Notes: generated from the sequence alone by a model not told the origin. Positions 33,988 to 43,392 are shown, counted from the stretch's first letter. The stretch: 64,000 nt of DNA from Nocardioides zeae (GCF_030818655.1 NZ_JAUTAN010000001.1:2728001-2792000), one strand, 5' to 3'. A program made the numbers and translations.

Positions 33988-35148
33988 GTGGCTCCCAGGC
34001 TCCCCGCACCCGGCGACGTGATCGACGGTCGCTACGAGCTCGTCCGCGTCCTGGGGCGCGGCGGCATGGCCGTGGTGCTCGAGGGGCGCGACCTGCTGCT
34101 GGAGCGTCCCGTCGCCGTCAAGGTGCTGAGCGACGTCGAGGACGACGAGCGGGCGCACGAGCGGTTCGTCGCCGAGGCCCGTCTCCTGGCCCGCCTGCAC
34201 CACCCGCGCCTCGTGACGGTGCTCGACGCCGGCACCGTCGACGGCCGGCCCCACATCGTCATGGAGCTCGTGCCCGGTTCCGACCTCGCGGCGGTGCTGC
34301 GGGAGGGTCCGCTCCCCCCGGACCGCGTGGCCCGGCTGGGAGCCGAGGTCGCGGAGGCCCTCGCCCACGCCCACGCGGCCGGGATCGTCCACCGCGACGT
34401 CAAGCCGGGCAACGTGCTCGTGGAGGACAGCGGGCACGTGCGGCTCGCCGACTTCGGCATCGCCCGCCTTGCGGAGGCGACCACCCGGCACACCCGCACG
34501 GGGACCGTGATCGGCTCGCCCGTCTACCTCGCCCCCGAGCAGGTCGCCGGGGAGACGGTGACGACGGCGACGGACCTGTACTCGCTGGGGCTCCTGCTCC
34601 TCGAGGCACTCACCGGCGAACCGCCCTTCACCGGCACGCAGATCGAGGTGGCGATGGCGCGCCTCACCGGCGGACCGACGCTGCCGCCGAACCTGCCCGC
34701 CGGCTGGCCCGCGCTCCTGCGGGACCTCACGGCGCGGGAGCCGGCCGAGCGTCCGGACGCGGCGACCGCCGGGGCGCGGCTGCGCGCCCTGGCCGACGGA
34801 TCGACCGAGGCGAGCGCGACGGCGGTGCTCCCGGTGGCGGACGTGCCGTCGGTGGCCCCGCTCGCTCCCCCGCTGCCACCGCACCCCGGGGGCCCGGCCC
34901 CGTCGAGCACCGCGGTCCTCCCGACCCGGGACCGCGACGTACGGCGCCGCCGCGCCCCCCTCCTCGCCGCCGTCGGCGTCGTCGTGGTGCTCGGGCTCGT
35001 CGGCGGCACGGCGCTCGCGCTCGGCACGGGCGACGGGGACGGCGGGGGCTCGGCGCCCGACGTGCCGGCGGTGCCGGCCGACGCGCCCGCCGACCTCCAG
35101 GACCCGTTGACGGCCCTGCACGACGCGGTCGAGGAGGCGACCCGATGA
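33988..35148 (+). CDS. membrane-anchored Ser/Thr protein kinase without PASTA repeats
   Basis: A 386-residue eukaryotic-type kinase. The glycine loop is LGRGGMAVV near residue 25, the catalytic loop is IVHRDVKPGNVLVE near residue 133, DFGIARL follows near residue 155, and the activation segment has GTVIGSPVYLAPEQ. After residue 265 comes a Pro/Ser/Thr-rich juxtamembrane region and one membrane helix (APLLAAVGVVVVLGLVGGTA), with only about 45 residues outside and no PASTA domains. GTG 33988 is chosen because of the -10 box; an in-frame GTG lies three codons upstream. The stop overlaps the ATG of a lipoprotein gene. Confidence 0.9.
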   Translation: MAPRLPAPGDVIDGRYELVRVLGRGGMAVVLEGRDLLLERPVAVKVLSDVEDDERAHERFVAEARLLARLHHPRLVTVLDAGTVDGRPHIVMELVPGSDLAAVLREGPLPPDRVARLGAEVAEALAHAHAAGIVHRDVKPGNVLVEDSGHVRLADFGIARLAEATTRHTRTGTVIGSPVYLAPEQVAGETVTTATDLYSLGLLLLEALTGEPPFTGTQIEVAMARLTGGPTLPPNLPAGWPALLRDLTAREPAERPDAATAGARLRALADGSTEASATAVLPVADVPSVAPLAPPLPPHPGGPAPSSTAVLPTRDRDVRRRRAPLLAAVGVVVVLGLVGGTALALGTGDGDGGGSAPDVPAVPADAPADLQDPLTALHDAVEEATR

Positions 35149-35690
35149 GACCCCGTACGTCGTGGCTCGGCCGCGTGCTCGCCGGCGCGGCCCTCGTGGT
35201 CCTGACGGCCTGCGGCGGCGCCGACGACAGCCGCACCGAGCTGGTCGACGCGCTGGAGGCGATCGACGCGAGCGTCACCGGCTCCGACGACGAGCTGGTG
35301 CTGCAGCGCATCGACGAGCTGGTCGAGCGCACCGAGGCGGCCCGGGACGCGGGGGACATCGGCGACGCCGAGGCCGAGCAGGTGCTGGCCGCCGCCGAGG
35401 CGCTGCGCGCGGCGGTGGTCGCCGGGGCGGGCGACGAGCCGACCACGGAGCCGACCACGGAGCCGACCACGGAGCCGACGACCGAGCCGACGACCGAGCC
35501 GACGACTCCGTCCACCACGCGTCCCGCGCCGCCCACCTCGTCGCCGACCTCGGACGAGGAGGACGGGGACGACGAGGAGGACGGCCCCGGCCGCGGTCCC
35601 GGTGGGCGCGACGACAAGGACGACAAGGACGAGCGGGAGGACCGCGAGGACCGGGAGGACGACGGCCCGCGGGGGCCGCGGGACCCCTAG
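35145..35690 (+). CDS. putative lipoprotein with EPTT repeats and an acidic/basic tail
   Basis: 181 residues with a lipoprotein signal, LAGAALVVLTACGG, whose lipidated cysteine is residue 23. The following 75 residues are predicted helical and rich in Glu and Ala. Six exact EPTT repeats then lead into a Thr/Pro linker and a low-complexity tail dominated by Asp, Glu, Lys, Arg and Gly (DDKDDKDEREDREDRED). I do not recognise a family. ATGA overlap with the kinase gene implies coupled translation; it may be a sensor or phosphorylation partner of that kinase, but this is inference. Confidence 0.78.
   Translation: MRPRTSWLGRVLAGAALVVLTACGGADDSRTELVDALEAIDASVTGSDDELVLQRIDELVERTEAARDAGDIGDAEAEQVLAAAEALRAAVVAGAGDEPTTEPTTEPTTEPTTEPTTEPTTPSTTRPAPPTSSPTSDEEDGDDEEDGPGRGPGGRDDKDDKDEREDREDREDDGPRGPRDP
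35436..35507 (+). repeat. 12-bp tandem repeat encoding EPTT x6
   Basis: Six in-frame units of the form GAGCCGACCACG. The first three are identical at the third codon and the last three drift to GACGACC. Unit number may vary between strains. Confidence 0.9.
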
Positions 35691-35700
35691 GCCGGCGGCC

Positions 35701-36735
35701 TCAGCTGATCCCCGCCCGGTCGAGCGCCTCGGCGGTCAGGCGCTGGCCGAGCTCGATCATCTCGGCCGCGCGGTGGAAGTCGAGGGTGCGGCAGGCGTCG
35801 ACCGGGACGTCGACCGTCACGTCGGCGGGGAACGCCGCCTGGCGGTAGCGGTGCACGAGCCCCTGCATCGCCTCGAAGGCCTGGGCGGTGACGTCGGTCA
35901 GCCGCAGGTCCTTCGGCAGCGGGTCGATCCCGCCGACCGGGGGCTCGGCCGCGGCGACCGCCTCGAGCGCCGCCGGCTCCACCGGCTCCACCGGCTCCAC
36001 GGGCTCGCCCGGGTGCCCGTCGTTCTGGCCCGCGTCGACGGCGTGCTCGTCACGACCCGTGATGCTCGCGATGGTGCGGCGCAGCCGGTCCCGCCACTCC
36101 TCGCGCCGCTGGGGTGCGGCGGACTCCTGCGACGGCGCCTGGCGTCCCGGCCGCTCCCGTCGACCGAGGAGGGAGACGGCCACCGTGAGGTCCGCCGGGA
36201 CGGCGGTGGTGGGATCGATCGGCACCGGGTTGAGCAGGCCGCCGTCGACCAGCAGCCGGCCGTTGATCATGACCGGGGTGAAGAAGCCCGGGATCGCGAT
36301 CGAGGCCCGCACCGCCGGGAGGAGGGGGCCGCGCTGGAACCAGACCTCCCGCTGCGAGCCCAGGTCGGTGGCGACCGCGGTGAACGGGACCGGCAGGTCC
36401 TCGATGTCGGCGTCGCCGAAGAGCTCGCCGATCTCGTTGAGCAGCCGGTCCGCCGCCACCGCGCCCGGCGCGGAGAGCTTGAAGTCCATGAGCCGGAGCA
36501 CGTCGCGCTGCCGCAGGCCCGTCGCCCAGGTGGCGAAGTCGTCGTCCCGGCCGGCGGCGGCGAGGGCGCCGACGACCGCGCCCATCGACGTACCGGCGAT
36601 GGTCACCACCTCGTGCCCGCGGGCCCGCAGCTCCCGGAGGGCCCCGAGGTGTGCGTAGCCCCGGGCGCCCCCGCTGCCGAGGGCGAGGGCGACCCGGGTG
36701 CGCCGCGCGGGAGCGGGGGTCGTCGTGGAGGTCAC
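35701..36735 (-). CDS. patatin-like phospholipase
   Basis: A 344-residue patatin-family hydrolase. The oxyanion segment is LGSGGARGYAHLG near residue 20, the nucleophile elbow is IAGTSMGAVVG near residue 45 (GxSxG), and the dyad aspartate is in VDGGLLNP near residue 165 (DGG). Residues 200-270 form a Pro/Glu-rich insert with three EPV repeats (GEPVEPVEPVEP). It starts at GTG 36735, seven bases after a TATTCT box, and so is probably leaderless. It is divergent from an MFS gene. The lipid substrate is unknown. Confidence 0.9.
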   Translation of the reverse strand: MTSTTTPAPARRTRVALALGSGGARGYAHLGALRELRARGHEVVTIAGTSMGAVVGALAAAGRDDDFATWATGLRQRDVLRLMDFKLSAPGAVAADRLLNEIGELFGDADIEDLPVPFTAVATDLGSQREVWFQRGPLLPAVRASIAIPGFFTPVMINGRLLVDGGLLNPVPIDPTTAVPADLTVAVSLLGRRERPGRQAPSQESAAPQRREEWRDRLRRTIASITGRDEHAVDAGQNDGHPGEPVEPVEPVEPAALEAVAAAEPPVGGIDPLPKDLRLTDVTAQAFEAMQGLVHRYRQAAFPADVTVDVPVDACRTLDFHRAAEMIELGQRLTAEALDRAGIS

Positions 36736-36742
36736 AGCAGGG

Positions 36743-36748
36743 AGAATA
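36743..36748 (-). promoter_or_regulatory. -10 box of a leaderless patatin transcript
   Basis: TATTCT on the minus strand, seven bases before the GTG at 36735. Confidence 0.55.
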
Positions 36749-36769
36749 GGTGGGCGCCCACGACGGGCG

Positions 36770-36775
36770 TAGCGT
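36770..36775 (+). promoter_or_regulatory. -10 box of a leaderless MFS transcript
   Basis: TAGCGT, eight bases before the GTG at 36784; it is divergent from the patatin promoter 22 bases away. Confidence 0.55.
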
Positions 36776-36783
36776 GCTGCGCC

Positions 36784-38052
36784 GTGCAGATCCGCGGCCT
36801 CCTCGCCGACACCCGTCCCCTCGCGGTCCCGGCGTTCCGGCGCCTCTGGATCGCCAACATCGTCACGGTGGTCGGTGCGCAGCTGACGGTCGTGGCCGTG
36901 CCGGCGCAGATCTACGCGATGACGGGGTCGTCGGCGTACGTCGGCCTCACCGGCGTCTTCGGGCTGGTCCCGCTCATCGTCTTCGGGCTGTGGGGCGGCG
37001 CGCTCGCCGACCACATGGACCGGCGGCTCCTGCTGCTCGTCACCACGTCCGGCCTCATCGCGACGAGCGCGCTCTTCTGGGTGCAGGCCGCGGCGGGCTG
37101 GAACGACGTGTGGGTGCTGCTCGGGCTGTTCTCGGTGCAGCAGGCGTTCTTCGCGATCAACCAGCCGACCCGGACGGCGATCCTCCCGAAGCTGGTCGAC
37201 TCCTCCCTGCTCCCGGCGGCGGCCTCTCTCAACATGACCGTGATGCAGGCCGGCGCGATCGCCGGGCCGCTGGTCGCCGGCGTGCTCATCCCGTTCACGG
37301 GCTTCGCCTGGCTCTACCTCGCCGACACGGTCTGCCTCCTCGCGACGCTCGCGGCCGTGATCAGCCTGCCGTCGCTGCCGGTGGAGGGCGTGACCGGTAC
37401 GCCGGGACTGAGGTCCGTCATCGAGGGCCTCACCTACCTGGCGGGGCAGCCGGTGCTCCTCATGAGCTTCGTCGTCGACGTCATCGCGATGCTGTTCGGG
37501 ATGCCGCGCGCCCTGTTCCCCGAGATCGCGCACGTCTCCTTCGGCGGGCCGGACGAGGGCGGGCTCGCCTTCGCGCTGCTCTTCGCCGCCATCCCCGCGG
37601 GTGCCGTCATCGGCGGCGTCCTGTCGGGCTGGGTGACGCGCATCGAGCGGCAGGGCCTCGCCGTCGTGCTGAGCATCGTGGTGTGGGGGCTCGCCATCAC
37701 GGGGTTCGGCCTCGCGGCCGGGGCGGCCGACGGCTCCGCCGGCTTCTGGCTGGCGGTGGCCGTGCTCATGCTCGCCGTCGGCGGCGCCGCCGACATGGCC
37801 TCGGCCGCCTTCCGGCAGACGATGCTGCTCGCGGCGGCGTCCGACCAGGTGCGGGGCCGGCTCCAGGGCGTGTTCATCGTCGTCGTCGCCGGCGGGCCCC
37901 GCCTCGCCGACGTCGCCCACGGCGGCGCCGCCGCCGTCGTCGGGGCCTCGGTCGCCGCGGCCGGCGGAGGCGTGCTGACCGTCGTCGGCGTCGTGGTCGC
38001 CGCCCTCGCCGTCCCCGCGTTCGTCAGGTACCGGGTCGTCCGGGCGGCGTGA
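36784..38052 (+). CDS. MFS transporter, enterobactin-exporter (EntS) type
   Basis: 422 residues with about twelve membrane segments. The N-terminal stretch PAFRRLWIANIVTVVGAQLT and the loop ADHMDRRLLLLVTT between TM2 and TM3 are typical of the MFS_3/EntS-like branch of exporters. GTG 36784 follows a -10 box at leaderless spacing. The substrate is unknown; relatives export siderophores or drugs. It ends just before a set of perfect palindromes and is convergent with the frameshifted gene at 38168. Confidence 0.82.
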   Translation: MQIRGLLADTRPLAVPAFRRLWIANIVTVVGAQLTVVAVPAQIYAMTGSSAYVGLTGVFGLVPLIVFGLWGGALADHMDRRLLLLVTTSGLIATSALFWVQAAAGWNDVWVLLGLFSVQQAFFAINQPTRTAILPKLVDSSLLPAAASLNMTVMQAGAIAGPLVAGVLIPFTGFAWLYLADTVCLLATLAAVISLPSLPVEGVTGTPGLRSVIEGLTYLAGQPVLLMSFVVDVIAMLFGMPRALFPEIAHVSFGGPDEGGLAFALLFAAIPAGAVIGGVLSGWVTRIERQGLAVVLSIVVWGLAITGFGLAAGAADGSAGFWLAVAVLMLAVGGAADMASAAFRQTMLLAAASDQVRGRLQGVFIVVVAGGPRLADVAHGGAAAVVGASVAAAGGGVLTVVGVVVAALAVPAFVRYRVVRAA

Positions 38053-38063
38053 CGGCTCGGCGT

Positions 38064-38149
38064 CACTTTCCCCGGTCGACCGGGGAAAGTGTCACTTTGA
38101 CCATCAATATTGATGGTCAAAGCGGCGTGTTCCCCGGTCGACCGGGGAA
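38064..38149. repeat. three consecutive perfect palindromes between convergent genes
   Basis: A 28-bp palindrome with half-site CACTTTCCCCGGTC (38064-38091) is followed by a different 28-bp palindrome with half-site CTTTGACCATCAAT (38095-38122). A 20-bp copy of the first with half-site TTCCCCGGTC follows at 38130-38149. All are exact and have no loop. The middle one is AT-rich in an otherwise ~74% GC region. Confidence 0.95.
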
Positions 38150-38167
38150 AGTTGCGGCAACGACGCC

Positions 38168-38801
38168 TCAGCGCAGGACCGGCTCGGGGCCCTTGATGGT
38201 GTCGATCCAGAACGTCACCTGGTCGGGCGACGGCCACGACCGCACCGGCGCCACGCCGTCGACCGCGCCGCCGTCGATCCCGGCGAGGCGCACGTAGGCC
38301 AGACGGCCCTCGTCGACCCGGAGCGCCACGACGTACGCCTCCCCGTCCGGCCCCACGAACCGGGCCCGCACGGGGAACTCCGCATCCGCCGGTACGGCGA
38401 GGGGCACGTCCTCCGGGATCTCGAAGGTCGCGAAGTCGATGGGCTGCCGCGGGTCGTGCGGGGCGTCCGCGGTGACGGAGCGCGCGAGCTGGGCGCGGAG
38501 GGCGAGCGCGCCGTAGTCCCTCCGTCTGCGACAGGATCGCGTCGGTCAGGGCCCGCACGTCGTCGTCGAGGTCGCGGGTCTCCCACGTCGGCTCGCCCAT
38601 GTCCAGGTGGAGCTCGGTGCTGAAGGCTCCGCCCCGTGCTCGCGCGGCCAGGTCGCCCAGGCGGTCGCGGACGGCCTCGGCGGGGACGGCGCGGCGGGCG
38701 ACCTCCCACCCCGCCCAGGCGAGGCCGCCGAGGACGGAGGCGGCGGCGCCGCGGCGTACCAGTCGCAGTGCCTCTCGCCGGGCTCGCGAATCGGGTTCCA
38801 T
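38168..38801 (-). pseudogene. hypothetical protein gene broken by one frameshift
   Basis: The 5' part from ATG 38801 encodes an N-terminal Arg-rich segment, a hydrophobic stretch (AAASVLGGLAWAGWEVA) and LTDAILSQTEG. The reading frame then fails, and a second frame continues DYGALALRAQLARSVTADAP to the stop at 38168, ending FWIDTIKGPEPVLR. Removing one G from a GGG near 38518-38520 would restore a single protein of about 210 residues. I do not recognise the family. The gene is divergent from dapD, with a TACCGT box eight bases before its ATG. Either real gene decay or an indel error is possible. Confidence 0.75.
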
Positions 38802-38809
38802 GGACCCAG

Positions 38810-38815
38810 ACGGTA
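38810..38815 (-). promoter_or_regulatory. -10 box of a leaderless transcript (frameshifted gene)
   Basis: TACCGT on the minus strand, eight bases before ATG 38801. Confidence 0.45.
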
Positions 38816-38850
38816 GCCGGACTCACCTCGGAGCTGTCGGCGGCGGTCCG

Positions 38851-38856
38851 TAGCAT
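38851..38856 (+). promoter_or_regulatory. -10 box of a leaderless dapD transcript
   Basis: TAGCAT, eight bases before the dapD GTG at 38865. Confidence 0.55.
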
Positions 38857-38864
38857 GGTGCGAC

Positions 38865-39881
38865 GTGACCACCACCGACGCCGCCGCCCTGCCCGACGAC
38901 GCCGCACGCCCGGCCCCGACCGCCGCCCCGACCTCCGCCTGGGGCGTCGGCCTCGCCACGGTCGCCGCCGACGGCACCGTGCTCGACGTCTGGTTTCCCG
39001 CCCCGTCGCTGGGGCCGGCCCCCCACGCCGACGCCGCCGACGAGCTGGCGGGCGTGGAGCTCGACGCCCTGGCCGGCGTCGACGAGCTGCGCGGCGTGAC
39101 GCGCGAGGTCCGCCGGGTCGAGATCGCCGACCTGCAGGCCGCGCCCACCTCGACGGAGGACGTCTGGCTGCGTCTGCACCTGCTGTCGAGCCGCCTCGTG
39201 ACGCCCCACAGCATCTCCCTCGACGGCCAGTTCGGGCTGCTGGCCAACGTGGTGTGGACCTCGGCCGGCCCCTGCGCGGTCGAGGGCTTCGAGCTCACCC
39301 GGGCGCGGCTGCGGGCCGCGGGCCAGTACGTCAGCGTCTACGGCGTGGACAAGTTCCCGCGGATGACGGACTACGTGCTGCCCACCGGCGTCCGCATCGC
39401 CGATGCCGACCGCGTGCGCCTCGGCGCCCACCTCGCGCCCGGCACGACCGTCATGCACGAGGGCTTCGTCAACTTCAACGCCGGCACGCTCGGCGCCTCG
39501 ATGGTCGAGGGCCGCATCTCGGCGGGCGTCGTCGTCGGCGACGGCTCCGACGTCGGCGGCGGCGCCTCGATCATGGGCACCCTCTCGGGCGGCGGCAAGC
39601 AGGTCATCTCCATCGGCCGCCGCTGCCTCCTGGGCGCCAACGCCGGCATCGGCATCTCCCTCGGCGACGACTGCGTCGTCGAGGCGGGCACCTACGTGAC
39701 GGCGGGCGCCAAGGTGCTCGTCGTCGAGCCGGGGGCCGAGCCCCGCAGCGTGAAGGCGGCCGAGCTGTCGGGCGCCTCCAACGTGCTGTTCCGGCGCAAC
39801 TCCGTGTCGGGCGCCCTCGAGGCCGTGCCGTGGAAGAGCGAGGGCGTCGCGCTCAACGCCGCGCTCCACGCCAACGACTGA
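38865..39881 (+). CDS. dapD: tetrahydrodipicolinate N-succinyltransferase
   Basis: DapD adds succinyl to tetrahydrodipicolinate in the diaminopimelate/lysine pathway. The 338 residues match the actinobacterial form. After a variable N-terminal domain (VKFPRM-type segment [15 protein letters not shown] near residue 160) comes a left-handed beta-helix of hexapeptide repeats, with [20 protein letters not shown] near residue 195, then [15 protein letters not shown] near residue 225 and [19 protein letters not shown] near residue 255. GTG 38865 is supported by the leaderless -10 box. It acts upstream of DapE (28121). Confidence 0.95.
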   Translation: MTTTDAAALPDDAARPAPTAAPTSAWGVGLATVAADGTVLDVWFPAPSLGPAPHADAADELAGVELDALAGVDELRGVTREVRRVEIADLQAAPTSTEDVWLRLHLLSSRLVTPHSISLDGQFGLLANVVWTSAGPCAVEGFELTRARLRAAGQYVSVYGVDKFPRMTDYVLPTGVRIADADRVRLGAHLAPGTTVMHEGFVNFNAGTLGASMVEGRISAGVVVGDGSDVGGGASIMGTLSGGGKQVISIGRRCLLGANAGIGISLGDDCVVEAGTYVTAGAKVLVVEPGAEPRSVKAAELSGASNVLFRRNSVSGALEAVPWKSEGVALNAALHAND

Positions 39882-39912
39882 TCGCTGCCGTGCGCTCGAG
39901 GGGGGCCGAGCG

Positions 39913-40887
39913 GTGAGGTCGCGCCTGCTCGTCGGCCTGGTGGTCGTCGTGCTCGTCGGCGGCGTCGTGGTGCTGGCCGGCCACTGGGTCTACCGCAGCG
40001 TCGAGGGCTTCCTGCCGCCCCCCGAGGGCTGCGTGGCCGAGGTGGACGGCGCCCGGGTCGAGCTCAACCGGGAGCAGGCCGAGAACGCGTCGCTCATCGT
40101 GGCGGTCGCCGTGCGCCGCGGGCTGCCCGCGCGCGCCGCGACGATCGCCCTCGCCACGGCGTACCAGGAGTCCCGGATCGAGAACATCGCCTACGGCGAC
40201 CGGGACTCCGTCGGGCTCTTCCAGCAGCGCCCCTCCCAGGGCTGGGGCACGCGCGAGCAGATCCTCGATCCGTACTACGCGATCGGGCGGTTCTACGACG
40301 GGCTCGTCGAGGTGTCGGGGTACGCCGAGCTCCCGGTCACCGAGGCCGCGCAGGCCGTGCAGCGCTCGGCGTTCCCCGCGGCGTACGCCGACCACGAGGC
40401 CGACGCCCGCGTGCTGGCCTCGGCCCTCACCGGCTGGTCGGAGGCCGCCTTCACCTGCACGTGGGACGCCGACGTGCGCACCGAGGCGTCCGACGAGCTG
40501 GACGAGGCGGGGCTGACGCCGCGGGCCGCGACGGTGCTCGCGGAGCTGGAGGCGGCGTACGGCGACCTGTCCGTCGGCGGATTCGCGCCCGGCGGTGTCG
40601 ACTCCGGGCACTCCGACGGGTCGGCGCACTACGACGGCCGCGCCGTCGACGTCTTCACCCGTCCCGTGACGGAGGAGTCCCAGCGCCTCGGCTGGTCGAT
40701 GGCGCAGTACCTGGTGGCGCACGCCGAGCGGCTCGACGTCGCGACGGTGATCTACGACGGGAAGATCTGGACGGCCCGCCGCTCCGACGAGGGCTGGCGC
40801 GACTACGACATCGACACCGGCGGGGTCGACGAGGCCACGGCGGCGATCCTGGAGCACCGCGACCACGTGCACGTCGACGTCTTCTGA
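39913..40887 (+). CDS. secreted actinobacterial protein, lytic-transglycosylase-like with peptidase M15-like end
   Basis: 324 residues. An N-terminal membrane anchor (LLVGLVVVVLVGGVVVLAG) leads to an extracellular part. Residues 60-110 hold ATAYQESRIENIAYGDRDS and VGLFQQRPSQGWGT, resembling the glutamate-centred active-site region of lysozyme-like transglycosylases (QES). The C-terminal part has HYDGRAVDVFTR and RDHVHVDVF, the kind of His/Asp pattern seen in M15-type D-Ala-D-Ala peptidases. I infer a role in cell-wall turnover. GTG 39913 follows the dapD stop by 31 bases. It is widely conserved in actinobacteria but has no agreed function that I know of. Confidence 0.75.
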   Translation: MRSRLLVGLVVVVLVGGVVVLAGHWVYRSVEGFLPPPEGCVAEVDGARVELNREQAENASLIVAVAVRRGLPARAATIALATAYQESRIENIAYGDRDSVGLFQQRPSQGWGTREQILDPYYAIGRFYDGLVEVSGYAELPVTEAAQAVQRSAFPAAYADHEADARVLASALTGWSEAAFTCTWDADVRTEASDELDEAGLTPRAATVLAELEAAYGDLSVGGFAPGGVDSGHSDGSAHYDGRAVDVFTRPVTEESQRLGWSMAQYLVAHAERLDVATVIYDGKIWTARRSDEGWRDYDIDTGGVDEATAAILEHRDHVHVDVF

Positions 40888-41009
40888 CCGGTCTCTCGAC
40901 CAGACCTCCGCAAGACTGGCTCAAGTGCTGGGTCCAGAGGCCCTGACCTGCGCAGACTGGTCGCACGCGGGGCGGACTCGGATGCCCCCACCACAGCAGG
41001 AGCACACAC

Positions 41010-42458
41010 ATGGTGGCGATGGCGCGGATCGGGGCGGACGGCCTCGTCGCACCGAGCCTGCACGCCGGGATCGTCGAGGCGATGCCCGACGCCGTCGTCG
41101 TGGCCGACCCCGAGGGCCGCATCGTGCTCACCAACCCGCGCGCGGCCGAGGTGTTCGGCTGGAGCGAGGACGAGCTCGTCGGTCGTGCCATCGAGATCCT
41201 CATGCCGCCCCGCTACCGCGCGCGGCACCCGCGCCTGCGCCGGGGGTACGCCGGTCTGCGGATGAACCTGCTCGAGCTGCGCGGCTACCGCAAGGACGGC
41301 ACCGAGTTCCCCGCCGAGATCTCGCTCGCCACCATCGTCGAGGGGTCGAGCACGTGGACGTGCGCGACGGTCCGCGACATCACGGAGCGCAAGCGCTCGG
41401 AGGAGCGCTTCCGGCAGCTCGTGGACGCGGCCCCCGACCCGCTGGTCATCACGGACGCGGCCGGCACGATCGTGCTGGCGAGCGAGCAGGCACAGGCCGT
41501 GTTCGGCTGGACCGCCGACGAGCTCGTCGGCGAGCCCATCGAGGTGCTGGTGCCGACCCGCTACCACGAGACCCACCGCCGGATGCGGCAGCGCTTCGCG
41601 GCCAACCCCCGCTTCCGGCCGATGGGCTCCGGCCAGGAGCTCTACGCCCGGCACCGTGACGGCTCCGAGATCCCGGTGGCCATCTCCCTGGCCCCGCTCG
41701 TCACGGAGGACGAGGTGCTGCTGTCGGCCTCGATCCGCGACCTCACCGAGCGCAACCGCGTGCAGACGCAGGTCGACCAGGTCCGCGAGGACCTCGTGGC
41801 CACGGTGTCGCACGAGATGCGCACGCCCCTGACCTCGATCATCGGCTACCTGGAGCTCGTGCTCGACAGCGCGGACCCGCTGCCGCCGTCCGCGCGCAGC
41901 ATGCTCGAGATCGTCCACCAGAACGCCTACCGCGAGCTCCGCCTCGTCAACGACCTGCTCACCGTCGCCTCCGCGGGGGCCGAGGGGCCGTCCGCGGGCC
42001 TCGTCGACATGTCCGAGGTCGTCCTCGCGGCGGTCGCGCACGCACGCGCGCTGGCGGAGGACCGCGGCGTCGACCTCCACGTCACGGCCGACCCCGGTGC
42101 CCGGGCCGTGAGCGGGCGGGCACACCGCCTCCGCCAGGTCGTCGACAACCTCGTGTCCAACGCCCTCAAGTTCACCCCCGAGGGCGGCAGCGTCCGCGTC
42201 ACCTGCCGCGACCTCGACGGACGCACCACCGTCACCGTCGAGGACACCGGCACCGGCATCGAGCCCGACGAGCTGCCGATGGTCTTCGAGCGGCTCTACC
42301 GCACGCGCGCAGCGGTGGACGCCTGCACCCCCGGCGTCGGCATCGGCCTGTCCCTGGTGCGGAGCATCACCCAGGGGCACGGCGGCACCGTCGAGATGCG
42401 GAGCACGCCGGGCGCCGGCACCACGGTGCGGGTGCGGCTGCCGTACGCCGCGGCCTGA
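41010..42458 (+). CDS. sensor histidine kinase with two PAS domains
   Basis: A 482-residue soluble histidine kinase. Two PAS domains (about residues 18-130 and 135-250) start [20 protein letters not shown] and [19 protein letters not shown]. The H-box is [18 protein letters not shown] near residue 270, the N-box is [16 protein letters not shown] near residue 375, and G-boxes are EDTGTGI and GVGIGLSLV. No membrane helix is visible, so it senses a cytoplasmic signal. ATG 41010 follows AGGAG. No response regulator is adjacent, so it is an orphan kinase here. Confidence 0.92.
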   Translation: MVAMARIGADGLVAPSLHAGIVEAMPDAVVVADPEGRIVLTNPRAAEVFGWSEDELVGRAIEILMPPRYRARHPRLRRGYAGLRMNLLELRGYRKDGTEFPAEISLATIVEGSSTWTCATVRDITERKRSEERFRQLVDAAPDPLVITDAAGTIVLASEQAQAVFGWTADELVGEPIEVLVPTRYHETHRRMRQRFAANPRFRPMGSGQELYARHRDGSEIPVAISLAPLVTEDEVLLSASIRDLTERNRVQTQVDQVREDLVATVSHEMRTPLTSIIGYLELVLDSADPLPPSARSMLEIVHQNAYRELRLVNDLLTVASAGAEGPSAGLVDMSEVVLAAVAHARALAEDRGVDLHVTADPGARAVSGRAHRLRQVVDNLVSNALKFTPEGGSVRVTCRDLDGRTTVTVEDTGTGIEPDELPMVFERLYRTRAAVDACTPGVGIGLSLVRSITQGHGGTVEMRSTPGAGTTVRVRLPYAAA

Positions 42459-42520
42459 GCGCCGGACGGGGGTCGTGCGGGGCTCGGGCTGAGGCTCGGG
42501 CTGAGGGTCGGGTGGAGCCC

Positions 42521-43243
42521 TCAGGCGGCGGTCGGCGAGCCGACGTGGCTCGCCTCGACGGCGCGCAGGGCCATGAGGACCACGCCGCCGTTGCCGCCGA
42601 CCAGCACCGTGGACCCCTCCGTGACGGGCGTGGCGCCCTGGACGAGCACGCCGTCCACGCACGTGCCGTTGGTGCTGCCCAGGTCGCCGATCCACCAGCC
42701 GCCGCGCGCCTTGTAGAGCACCGCGTGCTGGCGCGAGACCCGCGCGTCGGAGAGCCGCACCCGGCACCCCCGCGAGCGCCCGAGGACCGCTCCGGAGGGC
42801 ACGCGGAACAGCAGTCCCGAGGTCGACACCAGGGCGATCTCGTCCCCGGAGAGCACCGAGCGCGCGGCCGTGGTCGTCGGCGCGACCGGCGCCGCGCGGG
42901 GATCACGTCGGGGCCCCGGGACCGGCGGCGGCCCGGGACGGGGCGCCGGGCGGGCGGCGACCAGGGCCGACGGGGCCGGAGCGGGCGTCGCGACCGGGGC
43001 GGCCACCGGGCGCATCGGCAGGGGACGCACCGACGTCGGCAGCGGCCGGGTGCGCTGCGGACCGGGCTCCGCCTCCGCGGAGCTGGTGGTCGCGAGGGGC
43101 CGCACCGCCATCGGCGTCGTCGGCTCGTCGGCCGCGCCGTGCTCCCGGGCCTCCTGCCGGCGCAGCAGGGCCACGAGCACCACCAGTCCCGAGCAGGCAC
43201 CGACGGTCGCTCCCACGACCGTTGCGATCACCACGACCCACAT
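42521..43243 (-). CDS. membrane-anchored FHA domain protein
   Basis: 240 residues. An N-terminal membrane helix (WVVVIATVVGATVGACSGLV) is followed by a Pro/Ala/Arg-rich cytoplasmic linker of about 110 residues. The C-terminal forkhead-associated domain shows VLGRSRGCRVRLSDARVSRQ, then HAVLY, and DLGSTNGTCVDG near residue 195. FHA domains bind phosphothreonine peptides, so it may read the output of Ser/Thr kinases such as the one at 33988. It starts at ATG 43243 and is divergent from disA. Confidence 0.9.
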   Translation of the reverse strand: MWVVVIATVVGATVGACSGLVVLVALLRRQEAREHGAADEPTTPMAVRPLATTSSAEAEPGPQRTRPLPTSVRPLPMRPVAAPVATPAPAPSALVAARPAPRPGPPPVPGPRRDPRAAPVAPTTTAARSVLSGDEIALVSTSGLLFRVPSGAVLGRSRGCRVRLSDARVSRQHAVLYKARGGWWIGDLGSTNGTCVDGVLVQGATPVTEGSTVLVGGNGGVVLMALRAVEASHVGSPTAA

Positions 43244-43392
43244 GCTGCGCCCCCTCTGCTCCGTCCTCAGGGTCCCAGTCAGCCACGTCCGCGGCCGGAA
43301 GTCACCTGGTTCGGCGAATTCTCAGGCGCCGAAGTGGTCGCTGGTCGGACGGCGCGCTACCAAAGGAGGGGTGGTGGCGAGGTCCCATCTCC

